A DNA stretch of 64,000 nt from Ampelocalamus luodianensis (lineage: Eukaryota > Streptophyta > Magnoliopsida > Poales > Poaceae). The DNA is taken from NCBI GenBank assembly GCA_036346255.1, contig CM070631.1:27822339-27886338 (forward strand), written 5' to 3'. Shown one piece after another: positions 22,501-31,188 of this stretch (positions are counted from its first letter, which is position 1; each line of letters starts with the position of its first letter). The translations under genes and the position numbers were made by a program. The notes beneath the pieces are model-generated. The model made no database searches. It worked only from the letters and a program-made list of their open reading frames with translations, and was not told where the DNA came from.

Positions 22501-25500
22501 AGTATATGGACTCCAGCTAATACTGGAAGATGTGATTGTTTAAGACTGATCAACAATGACAAGTTGTCACATGGAGACATAGAGACATCTGTGTTTGATC
22601 CATTTATTTCAAATGAAATATGTGGGAAGTCAGATTATCAAATACCTGCTTATTGGCATACCAGCATCTATAGATGATCATATTGCTTTTGTTGTAGGCT
22701 CATGCCACGATCTACTTTGTTTCTCATTAGAACATGATTGTATCAGCAATAGTTCGCTAAAATAATTGATTTAACATTATTATTATTATGGTCACATTCC
22801 AGTCTGTTCTTGAAAGTTCACAATACAAGCAAATTCTGAAAAATATTTATATCATCAACTTGTTTGTTGACCAGCTTTCTGTTTTTCTTACTATTTGGTC
22901 TTCCAGGGGTGCAAACAAGTGGAGAAGGATAGCCCTTACTATGATTTCCAGTACAGCACAAGGCGTGCTCAGCCATCAATCATACATTTTCAGGTTTGAT
23001 TTTACTCTGTTGACATTCTAGTACAATGCACCAGCAATTATCTAGAAAATTGTTTTTGGTTCCAGTATATTAATATATATTTTAGTCTGTTTGTTAAAAA
23101 TATGAAACTGTTCTTCTGTTTTTATATTTAATAGAAGTGAACTCCCAACTGTCCCAAGGATTAGTATTTTAAATAGGAATTTCAGCAAGAATGGCATACC
23201 CTTTTTTTGGAGGTGATGAAGCACAAGATTGTGGAGGAACACTCCACTTTGCTGCTGCAAAATGGACAGCACAAATTGTTGAAGGATCTGCTTCAACGTG
23301 CTGGGCTAGATATCATTCTTGAGACGTAGAAAGCCGAAGACAACAATCTGCTATTCCAAGATCTCAATATAACATTGAACAAAGTTCTACATAGGGTGGA
23401 AAATGAAATTGCATAGTTATCTTACAATAGATAGAATATAACTACTTATAATTCAGAGTCTTCTCTGAGTCTCCCCCAGGTGCGAACATTGGCATAGGAG
23501 GCTAACATAATAAATAGGATAGCTATGGAAAATAGAGCGAAATTGATATGTGAACGCAGCAACCAGCAGTACAACCCTCTTGACTTCTTATGGGCTAAAT
23601 TTTGTTCCATGGACTTGTCCCACATGAGGTGAGGATGGGGAGAAGGGGAGCAGGCCATGATGATGGGATAAGAGGACTACTCCTGTGTCACTGGTTTGTT
23701 TTTGAGGATGGCTTGTCGGGGTTGTTGCGGAGAGAGATGAAAGTGGGAGAGAACTTTTCTTTAGACAACATATAACTTGCCTATTGAAGAACTTTCAAGT
23801 TATTATACTACACTAGTACCCTAGACACATTACACTACGACTAATTTTTGCGAAGGGTGTGGAGCACACTAGCACATACAGAGCCCATCGGTAGTAGCAC
23901 TGTTGCAAGTACTCCCTTTGTCCTGCAATATAAGTCCCTCCTCTTGGGAAGCGACGTCCCACAATATAAGTCCATTGAGGGTATCAAAATGTAGTTATTG
24001 CAATATTTCCACTATACCCCTACTTTAAGTAGTGTTACTTGGACACGAACACAGGTGTCGGAATCTAACTCGGATTCGGGTGTCTGATTCGGCAAGCTTT
24101 AGAAAATAGGATTCGGGGATTCGTCTAACATATATTCTTTTATCTTTAAAAAATTTAAAATGATTTATGCAATAAAATATTTAATTTAGGTATACTGCAA
24201 CAACACTATATAACTGCCACAAAAGATCCTAGACATTGTTGGTATCACCTAGTCACAAGAAAGACTACTTGCACTACACGCGCCCTTTTAAAAAGGGTAG
24301 CAAAAGTTGTCAAATGAAATGCCTCGTTAGATGCAAAAATGAATAACGAAGTACTACAACTGAGGTCTCTCAGCTCCGCTATATAATTGCCACAAAATGT
24401 CCTAGGCACTGTTGCACTACACTCACCCTTTCAAAAAGGGCTGCAAAAGCTGTCAAATGCCTCGTTAGATGTAAAAATGAATAAAAAAGTACTACAGCTG
24501 ATGTCTCTCGGCTCCTCTAGCCTTCTTAACCCCCTCTTCCTTCTTATCAGACCAGCCTCATTCTCCTTCACATGCTCATTCGACCAAGCACTACTACTCC
24601 ACCCCCGACTCTCCTTCATCTAATAGCTCTCTAAATCAGGCCAGAGCACCGACATCTCTTTCCTATCTTCCTTCTGCAACAGATCTATCCAAACACTGGC
24701 ATCAAGCTAGTTCTTCCCTTCTACTCCTCCCAAGGACTGTCCACGGGGTGTTCGATATGAGTCGCAAGGAGTCTGACACGTATCATCATGGGGATACGTG
24801 TCGACGCGGCAAAAAAAAGGACTCGCATGTCCTGGTAACACTGCTGCCTTTAATGTGGAATAAATGGTTGAGTAGCTGTAGTGTGCTCTTTAATAGGGGT
24901 ATGTATGGTCCAATGACATTAACATTTTCTTAGATTTAGTACTTCCTTTGTCTGTGCGTATGGTAGACTTGGACATATGTAGGCTTGGACATATTGCAGG
25001 ATGGAGGGAGTACGAAATTTACTTATATTGACAATGTCAGCCTAAAAAAATAAAGAAACCTTTTCCTTCGTCAATCACCATATTCCCTAGTTGGGAAAAT
25101 TTTGCCTTCTATATGTTTTTTACTAATTCTTGGAGTCAATTTCCATAGATGTTGTAACTTCACCTAAAAGTTCTTTTACTCAGATGTTAACTTACCGTTC
25201 TATGGTTGCATCAGAACAAGTGAACAACTATATGCTCATTTGGCATATTATCTCTTCTCAGCAAGTCAGCATGCTTATGCTTGATGCCTGATGTTGCACT
25301 AATAAATATAGATATAGGAATGTAGTTCTGAGTTCTAACATTCAAGTTTGCAGCTGAGGAATCTGGTCTGGGCAACAACCAAGCATGATGTTTATACAAT
25401 GCACAACCAATCAGTGACACACTGGTCATCATTGGACCAGATAAGCACTGAGCTACTCAATGCTGATGATTGCATTATACCAAAACAGGTATGTCCTCCT

Positions 25501-26708
25501 TCCACTAGTCTTAGTTCTGTTTGTTATTTGGCCTCAAACATTTTATCAAATTTTCTTGTTGCTGGACAGAGAGGGCATGGTTCGCAGTCTGTTGCAATGG
25601 TCCAGGTCACAACTCTGGCTGTAGATGATAATTTATTGGTGGTTGGTGGTTTTCACGGGGAGCTTATATGCAAGGTATGTTCATGGCAAAATATATCCTT
25701 GTACTACTTTGCAGTCTCGTGTAATAACTCATGACAAGTTTCTTTGGTTTTTAATAGCGCCTGGAGGATGACGGGGTTGTTTTCAGCACGAGAGTTACGA
25801 ATGATGAGAATGCTATCACGAACTCTTTAGAGATCTACCAGGATCCCAAGTAAAATTCGATGCTTTTCTAGCCAGTATATGTTACTTCCCGGTTCTTGTT
25901 GACAATTTTCTAACAGAATGTATATTTTCAGTGGATCAAGACGGCTGGTGGCTGCTAATAATGACTGCTCTGTCAGAATTTTTGACACCGAGTACTTTGA
26001 CCTTGTTAAGCATTATGTCTTCCCATGGTCTGTGAATGTAAGGAGCTCATACAGTCATACTTGTTTATCCCCTATAGTTATGTCCTTTTTTATTTACTAA
26101 AATTTATTTTTCAAACAGTGTGTTTCGGTGAGCCCTAACGGGAAACTTTTTGCTGTCCTTGGGGATCACGAGGATGGCTTGGTAGTGGATCCCAAGTGTG
26201 GCAAGGTAAGTGCATGAGTATGTTTCGCTTAAGTTTCAGGTGATTAGTGGTTTCTGGTTAAGATTAATCCAGTAACCTTTTTCTCTATTCCTAGGCAATT
26301 TGTTCACTTAGGGGCCACTTGGATTACTCATTCGCATCTGCCTGGCATCCTGACGGCAATATCTTGGCCACTGGGAGTCAAGACACAACATGTAGGCTGT
26401 GGGACATTAGAAACCCATCACAGTCCTTAGCTGTGCTTGGCGGAAGGATGGGCTCGATACGTTGTATCAAGTTCTCTTCAGATGGGCGGTTCTTGGCAAC
26501 GTCGGAGCCTATGGATTTTGTCCATATCTATGATTCTTATGCAGATTATGGCAAATCTCAAGAGATGGACTTCTTCGGCGAGATAGCTGGTTTGTCATTC
26601 AGCCCAGACACCGAGGCCTTTTATGTTGGCATAGCAGACCAAACATATGGGGGGCTCATAGAGTTTAACAGGAGGCATCAGCATCATTACGTGAACTGCT
26701 TGTGGTGA
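13564..26708 (+). CDS. WD40-repeat protein, C2A9.03-like (nine coding exons, 444 aa)
   Basis: Exons with consistent GT-AG borders: 13564-13704, 13817-13984, 22907-22993, 25354-25488, 25570-25674, 25758-25849, 25932-26037, 26119-26205 and 26295-26708 (TGA at 26706). Joined, they keep one frame. Phase is 0 everywhere except exon 6/7, where AA+T makes Asn. The product has an acidic N-terminus (MDEFELEDNLEF...), a conserved middle (WEKMLFPRDQYR, DSPYYDFQYSTRRA) and WD-type blades from about residue 190. The clearest runs from GH at 314-315 to LWD at 342-344; others contain DDNLLVVGGFHGE, NNDCSVRIFD and SSDGRFLAT. This arrangement matches plant proteins annotated as uncharacterised WD repeat-containing protein C2A9.03-like. 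WD40 propellers act as protein-binding platforms and no enzyme motif is seen, so the partner is unknown. The start is the first ATG after the leader intron. Introns 2 (8,922 bp) and 3 (2,360 bp) are swollen by transposons, yet all exons and splice sites look intact. Confidence 0.92.
14279..14874. repeat. Imperfect tandem duplication (about 290 bp x 2) in intron 2
   Basis: Copy 1 (about 14279-14557) and copy 2 (about 14585-14874) share ordered blocks: TGTTTGTTATGTGGGAGTTG, ACAACATGGTAGAT, CATTGTGAGGAT-like, and ATGCTGTAGCTGGAATGAGA, ending with CTAACNTGTAG. Indels separate the copies, so the duplication is old. No transposon ends were seen. Confidence 0.75.
15293..15826. mobile_element. TIR element (534 bp) flanked by 13-bp direct repeats
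   Basis: Identical TGACCAACATCAA copies lie at 15280-15292 and 15827-15839. The ends are imperfect inverted repeats rich in GGCTCTAG and CCGACTAGCGCCTAG motifs, which occur near both ends (about 15306-15360 and 15772-15815). The interior is non-coding, with short direct repeats (ACTACACTACTACTA at 15407 and 15465). It sits in intron 2 of the WD40 gene. A Mutator-like non-autonomous element is the best guess, although 13 bp is longer than a normal Mutator duplication. Confidence 0.65.
16322..16502 (+). repeat. 180-bp dispersed repeat, copy 1 (cut by the gypsy insertion)
   Basis: Shares GTGATGTGGAT, CCTTATCCTGTATTAGATGG, GGGGCTTATTTGGTTGGGTA and AAATCTTGTTTGGTTGTTTA with 21616-21790 in the same orientation. 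It ends where the gypsy LTR starts. An inverted fragment of the same ends precedes it (about 16285-16320, CAGCCAACCAAATACAACCTTA-like), so this is probably the end of a MITE family. Confidence 0.65.
16503..16849 (-). repeat. 3' LTR of the deleted gypsy element
   Basis: On the minus strand it begins TGTTAAGAGTCC and ends CTCTTCACCCAACA. It contains a promoter-like CCTATATAAAGGGGC stretch (plus strand 16690-16715) and is a near copy of 19009-19378. Confidence 0.8.
16858..17952 (-). pseudogene. Gypsy protease and truncated reverse transcriptase
   Basis: Reading down the minus strand, an acidic linker (LDEEEVKEVDED) leads to TGIRKSQTL, then TAG (plus 17770-17772). In the same frame follows an aspartic protease with MALVDSGSTHNFI (catalytic Asp in DSG). 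A shift then gives a region with HRIHLPG, and next the reverse transcriptase N-terminal half: VPVLLVKKDGSWRF, IDYRALND, FTKLDLCSGYHQVRM, TAFRTHEGLFEFLVM. After LVM the normal PFGL continuation and the YxDD catalytic box are absent. The frame reads into VDVTRLRNSQP and stops. The enzyme cannot be active. The stop at 17770 lies where relatives carry Gln, again consistent with CAG to TAG. Confidence 0.88.
17895..18913 (-). pseudogene. Gypsy gag with damaged zinc knuckle
   Basis: The frame 18913-18014 is a typical plant gypsy gag. It has an N-terminal helical part (MAKSLANINDQFARHAG), a basic/acidic linker (EEGGDDEEAATRL), then the capsid-like core PPRYIKLNFPTFDSKEDPLP, WINREQFF, DRVWLATYHMSDVAHLWY, NWRHFTDLINHRFG and EFTKKFLPLLAHCGHL. 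It shifts frame near 18180-18200. The tail (ending about 17895) reads LCYNYDKKFVLGH and then stops. The knuckle should be CxxC, but the second Cys is Tyr here, and the stop cuts off the rest. RNA packaging would fail. Confidence 0.88.
18988..19006 (-). other. tRNA-Met type primer binding site
   Basis: The minus strand reads TTAGTATCAGAGCCAACCG just inside the upper LTR, close to the TGGTATCAGAGC motif complementary to initiator tRNA-Met. It confirms the direction of the element. Confidence 0.75.
19009..19378 (-). repeat. 5' LTR of the deleted gypsy element
   Basis: Direct repeat of 16503-16849, sharing GAAGAGCGTTGGGAGCGAAG, GGGTGCGGGTTGCGCTTTGG and CTTGACTTGGGATAGAAGG. It carries a local 42-bp duplication near 19321-19378. 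Confidence 0.8.
19516..19584. repeat. Compound (GT)n-(CA)n-(TA)n microsatellite
   Basis: GTGTGTGT, then about 25 CA units, then about 11 TA units. Confidence 0.95.
19714..19835. repeat. Inverted repeat (about 45-bp arms) that served as a Mutator target
   Basis: The left arm about 19716-19771 (CTTGGCATACATGTTGCCAT, CCATAACTAATGA) pairs with the right arm about 19797-19835 (TCATTAGTTATGGAC, GCATGTATGCCAAG), with a loop of about 25 nt. The right arm continues as ATGCCAAGAATCAAGATG at 20696, beyond the inserted element. The palindrome was therefore longer before it was split. Confidence 0.75.
19836..20695. mobile_element. Mutator-like non-autonomous element, 860 bp, 8-bp target duplication
   Basis: The ends are inverted repeats CATGCTTATTAAGGCG (19836) and CCTTAATAACCATG (20695, inverse CATGGTTATTAAGG). 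Identical ATGCCAAG copies flank it at 19828-19835 and 20696-20703. The target can be checked internally, because the opposite palindrome arm (19716-19740) has the uninterrupted form. The interior is strongly GC-rich with GGAGGGAGGCGGCGGCG-type repeats. Open frames exist on both strands, but none has a recognisable domain. It could be a Pack-type element with a captured gene piece; I cannot name a donor. Confidence 0.82.
21616..21790 (+). repeat. 180-bp dispersed repeat, copy 2
   Basis: Partner of 16322-16502, roughly 85-90% identical by eye. The two copies bracket the whole 5-kb insertion cluster in intron 2 of the WD40 gene. Confidence 0.65.
21791..22906. other. Remaining intron 2 sequence
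   Basis: AT-rich intronic DNA. Short inverted CATGAGCTCATG motifs near 22086 resemble those near 16290, so part of it may belong to the same MITE family. Nothing else can be assigned. Confidence 0.4.
23195..23415 (+). pseudogene. Short coding-like relic in intron 3
   Basis: One frame reads about 70 codons with a single TAG: VMKHKIVEEHSTLLLQNGQ, KDLLQRAGLDIILET, stop, KAEDNNLLFQDLNITLNKVL. The spacing of Leu, Glu and Lys is coiled-coil-like. I do not recognise the source. It could be a transposon or captured-gene fragment. Confidence 0.3.
23912..25010. mobile_element. Stowaway-type (Tc1/mariner) TIR element with internal insertions
   Basis: Inverted ends CTCCCTTTGTCCTGCAATAT (23912) and ATTGCAGGATGGAGGGAG (25010) are flanked by TA on both sides (23910-23911, 25011-25012). 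At about 1.1 kb it is long for a MITE. Inside is a roughly 150-bp tandem pair (24206-24378 and 24379-24520; shared CTATATAANTGCCACAAAA and TGCCTCGTTAGATG). A second set of inverted AGTGTTAC ends (24031 and 24842) with GGACACG-type motifs suggests a nested element. It lies in intron 3 of the WD40 gene. Confidence 0.68.
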
Positions 26709-28561
26709 TGCCCTTTATTTAGCGAAATGTGCTTTCGCAGTACATTCTTAAGTGGAAGAGCATCAGATGCGATCGTTCAACTTGTTGAGAAGGCAAACCG
26801 GTAGAGAAGCTCATTGAAGCATTTACTGCTCTTAGTTTTTCGCTGCAGCACTGGAAAGCTTCTTCAGATGAATGATCTAGAGCTGTATAAAATTATGTGT
26901 TTTTTTTTTTTGGTCTGAATTAATTTGTTGGTGTTTAGGAACTGATGGAGGTAGTTTTATGTATAGCCTTACTATTTCATTTCACCAAATTAATGTACAT
27001 ATTGGTGCTTTATCAGTTTATCTGGAGGATGCTTTTCCCCCTCTATCTTGCACATTGGCAACAATATGACACATGGCCCAAAGTTGGTATCTTTAGTGTC
27101 GAGGTTCCTCACAGTGAAACAAGTATTATGCAAGTAGTATTAGTTCTTTTCTTCCTTCTGACTAAATTGTGTAAGTATACAAAGAATATATGAAGAAAAT
27201 ATTAGTTAGGCAATTTGACATGTTCTACTCGGCTGTTCGGCTATTATCGCTGAACGGAACGCAAGGAGCATTTGCAAAGCAGCAACTTCCCAAAACGTCA
27301 TACCCACAAACAAAAAGGCTAAATAATCTCGAACTTCGCATCGGTGCATGAACCCAACTAAACAAGAGCGTAAAAGCAAACAAAGCAACCACTGCTGCAC
27401 TACTGGCCTCGTACAACTATTTTATCAACACGACGCAAAAGAGAGCGTACCGCCAAGCCAAGAGAGGAGAGGAGAAAAATCCGAAACCTCAAACTCGATA
27501 AACTTCTCTCGCTCCGGGACGTGGTTCATGCACCTCGGAGCGGTTCATGCACCTAGAGACGCGCGCATGGAGCGAGTACGTTAAGGCAGGAGGAGGTGTC
27601 CGGCATGTGCATCTCCCAGCTCCGGAGTCATTGCTCACAAGTCACATCACATGGCCGTGGAGTGAAGTCCCAACCAAGATTCCCAATGCCTCAACTCTCA
27701 ACTAAATAAATCACCGTCATCTGGGAGCAACTAATCGTCGTTCCATTGGTACGCCAGCCAGCGCTTTTCTTTTCTTCTTCGTTTTTTTACTACTTTGGAC
27801 TGGTAGCGTTCATCTTGAGAGCTGTTTGATTAGAAAATACATGTCCGGAATCATGGTTGAAGGTGAGTGCGAAATAATTTTCATGGACAGATGCAGCGTC
27901 TAGGAGAGCAATGTATAGGTGCATTTTCTTTGGTAGGGCTAGGGATATATTTTCTCCGGTTGATTTATGGATGTCCGCTGTAGAAAATAAATTCTATGGA
28001 ACGGGGTCTCACTAGAGGCCCTTCGTGGATGTCGTTCATATGTGAACAATGACAAGGGGGTGGGGTGAATCGGACGGTGGGAGAAGGGGTCTCTCCGTGA
28101 GGTCCCGTCCCAGAAAATTTGCTTCCTCCGATGTACGTACGATCGGAAGAGAGACATTAATCATATTTGCTCCATTCAGTCGTAAAAGAGCGATGTTTTT
28201 TTAATAATGCAGTCAAACTTTATAATCTTTGGCTATTAATGTCTTTATGAATATCTAGATTGGACACAAGAAAATAATATATGTTGATTTGTTGCGGAAG
28301 TTACTTCCATGATATTATAATTTCATTAGGTCTTATAAGTATACGATGATAGAAATTAGTGGTCAAATATGTGTTGTTGAGACCATGTTAATGTCCAAAT
28401 AGGCATACTTGTGTGCCCGGAGAGAGTAGGTATAACTGGTTGGCGGTTGCTCTCTGTACATAAAAGTGCTGTCTCGGATCAATTGAGAGTCTAATTTCTC
28501 TCCTCTAGATGAAATGACCCATTGTTGGACTTGGGATGTGATTCGTAGTTGGACTTGGCTA
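26709..28561. other. 3' region of the WD40 gene and intergenic DNA
   Basis: The first few hundred bases are the likely 3' UTR; a T13 run lies near 26900 and the poly(A) site is not fixed. From about 27200 the sequence changes character. It includes a local repeat GGTTCATGCACCTNGGAG-like (27522, 27542) and no supportable gene. Confidence 0.4.
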
Positions 28562-29283
28562 GCAAATTTCAGAAAACTTTAGGTTTTAGAGCATTAGTAA
28601 CACAAAATCCCGGTTTTAGAATTTATTTTTCAAGGAACCCAGGTTTTGAGGCAAAATATTCAGGAAACCTCGGGTTTTGGGGCAAAGGTAACACAAAACA
28701 CCAGGTTTTAGATTTTTTTTCAAGAAACTCTAGGTTTTGAAGCAAAATGTAAAAAAAAACACCATGTACACCACTTGGGCCATCAAATATATGGTATTTT
28801 TGAATATATACACATTGATGGGCTCCACAAGATGCTCGACCGCACATGCACAGAATCGGTCATCGTGCGCGCCTCCTCTATCGCTCAGTGCGCTGGGCCT
28901 CACTAAAAAAAACCAAGTACACCACCTAACAATCCATTTTTCTCCAAGATTTGTGCAAGATATCAGCACGTAATAAAAAAAACATGGTATTTTTTCTCTT
29001 CTCTCATCAATGTGGCGACCTAGGAGGCGGCGGCACGGCAACCGATTACACAGCGGTGCGATCGGGCGTACTGTGGGGTCATCAATGTGTGTATATACTC
29101 GAAAATACTATGTATTGGATGGCTTAGGTGGTGTACATGGTGTTTTCTTATACATTTTGCCCAAAAATTTGGAATTTCTTTAAAAAAAATTCTAAAACCT
29201 AGGGTTTTGTGTTACATCTGCCCTAAAGCCCGAGGTTTTCTGAACATTTTGCCTCAAAACCTAGGGTTTTCTAAAATTTACTC
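28562..29283. mobile_element. Fold-back element with long (about 200-bp) inverted ends
   Basis: The left side repeats AGGTTTTGAGGCAAAAT- and GGTAACACAAAA-type blocks. The right side carries the inverse (ATTTTGCCTCAAAACCTAGG, TTTTGTGTTACATCTGCCCT). Inner arms ACACCATGTACACCAC and GTGGTGTACATGGTGTTTTC also pair. The middle (about 28820-29075) has no recognised gene. No target duplication was found. Confidence 0.65.
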
Positions 29284-29603
29284 TATTTTTTTTCTTTTTT
29301 CGATTAGGTAAGGTTTGTTGTATGAGTCAATATAACAAATACAAGTAAAAAACCCTTTGATGTTCATATTCAAATATGACATTGTGCATATAAAAATGAA
29401 GGGGAAAGATATAAAAAACGCCGTGACCGTGATGAATTTTCTTATTGAGACGCATAAGCGTTTTCAGTGGGCTATGGCCTATGGAGAACCATGTCTGGCC
29501 CATGCTGTGGTCCTAACAGTGGAAATTTCCGGCATGCTCCTTCCGCGAAGGCTCCGCGGGAGGAACATGGAGGATCATTGCTTTCTGCATAAAAAATGAG
29601 TTA

Positions 29604-29823
29604 TCAAATGAAAGGTATTTTGGAACAAGAACAAGATGTCTAGTCAAAAGATTATGAGACCCACCATGTGAATGAATGAATTTACAATCAGACTTCCAGT
29701 CTTCCTGATGCTATTTGTAATCAAATGAAAGGTATTTTGGAACAAGAACAAGAAAAGATTATGAGACCCACCATGTGAATGAATGACTTTACAATCAGAC
29801 TTGCAGTCTTCCTCATGCTATTT
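29604..29823. repeat. Tandem duplication, about 110 bp x 2
   Basis: ATCAAATGAAAGGTATTTTG, AGATTATGAGACCCACCATG and CAGTCTTCCTNATGCTATTT occur in the same order at 29608-29716 and 29719-29823. A short deletion (GTCTAGTC) separates the copies. Confidence 0.85.
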
Positions 29824-30540
29824 GTTGTCTTACGTTGACTTTTAGAAGCTTTAGGTAGCTAATGATAGGACGATAAGCAGAGTTTTCAGCACAAAATTTT
29901 CTCCTTTCTTTTGAGTTGTTCTTGGAAGATATCTTATTAAATATTTAGATTTGATATATGATTTATCATATGTATAAATTTATCTTGAAAAATATTTTTT
30001 ATAATATTATAATTTATCGGGTGTTATAACTATATTACAATAGAAATTAGTAATTAATGTTATGTTTTGGAGACCGTCCAGAACGACGTATTTGTGACGA
30101 GAAGTATATCTCTGAGGCAATCCGTTGTGGCCAAATTATTACCAAGGCAACTGATTGCTCTAGGAGAAGACTGTCTAAATCGAAAGCTAGCAGTGGTGTG
30201 GTACAGACTATAAGTTATGAGTTGTAGGCGAACTGTGGGTAATCATGTGGTGGAGATTTGAGTCCATGACCTGTTCTCAACAACTTGCATTTTTTACCCA
30301 AAGATCTGTTCACAAATAATTAGCAGGTTCACATTTCTCCAACGGTATCCTTACTAAGCCTATGTCCTAAACTTACATATACAGCCACGCATGCATCTCT
30401 ATTATCCGTTTTAAAATCAAAGGCATGTTAGCACTCCGAGGATTCCCATTATGTGTATCTATGATATCTAGCTCATTCTGCAATTGTGTGTTCTTGTTCT
30501 TTTTCCAAGAGAAGTTTATTGCATTTGATAGTTACTATTA
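29824..30540. other. Unassigned intergenic DNA
   Basis: AT-rich sequence with no coding support and no transposon ends recognised. Confidence 0.35.
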
Positions 30541-30840
30541 GGCCAGTCTCAGTGCAAAGTTTCATTCCACCGTTTTCAAGACGTGATATCATTAGTAATA
30601 GAATAAACAGACTCTCTCGATGCACACTTTCATTTCACTATTTCATAGGGTAGAATTCTTGTAAGATCTCGCGATCAATTGTGTCACATGAACTATATGA
30701 TAAGTTAAAACGTATCGTTTCATGGCCATGAAACTCCAATCATCTCTCTCTTCTCGATACATGCAAACAATACTTTTTGCTGACATGTCACTCTATTTAA
30801 TATCCATAAAACTCTCATGACATCCCCATTGAGACTGGCC
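30541..30840. mobile_element. Tourist-like MITE (PIF/Harbinger), exactly 300 bp, TTA target duplication
   Basis: Ends GGCCAGTCTCAGTG (30541) and CATTGAGACTGGCC (30840) are inverted repeats. TTA lies at 30538-30540 and 30841-30843. Size, ends and the 3-bp TTA duplication fit Tourist-type elements mobilised by PIF/Harbinger transposases. Non-coding. Confidence 0.88.
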
Positions 30841-30970
30841 TTAGTTTCAACTTTTGAGTATGTCTTATGATATAAATAATAAACAATTAATTGTTCCCTG
30901 AAAAAACAGTTTTCCACTCTCTAAACACGTAAATTCAGAAAATAATTCCCTAAAGAAACAGTTTTCCACT

Positions 30971-31188
30971 TCGGGTTTTGGGGCAAAGGTACCACAAAAC
31001 ACAGGCGACCGAGGAGGCGGCGTCACGACAACCGGTTACACAGCGGCGCGACCGAGCGTACTATGGGGCCATCAATGTATGTATATACTCGAAAATACCA
31101 TGTATTTGATGGCCCAGGTGCTGTACATGGTGTTTTTTATACATTTTGCCCCAAAACCTGAGGTTTCCCGGGGAAAAATCTAAAACAT
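30971..31188. mobile_element. Internally deleted copy of the fold-back family
   Basis: Matches 28680-28700 (GGTTTTGGGGCAAAGGTA, CACAAAACAC), then jumps to the part like 29015-29200 (GACCGAGGAGGCGGCG, ATATACTCGAAAATAC, CTGTACATGGTGTTTT). It is cut at 31188 by the start of the hAT element. Confidence 0.65.
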
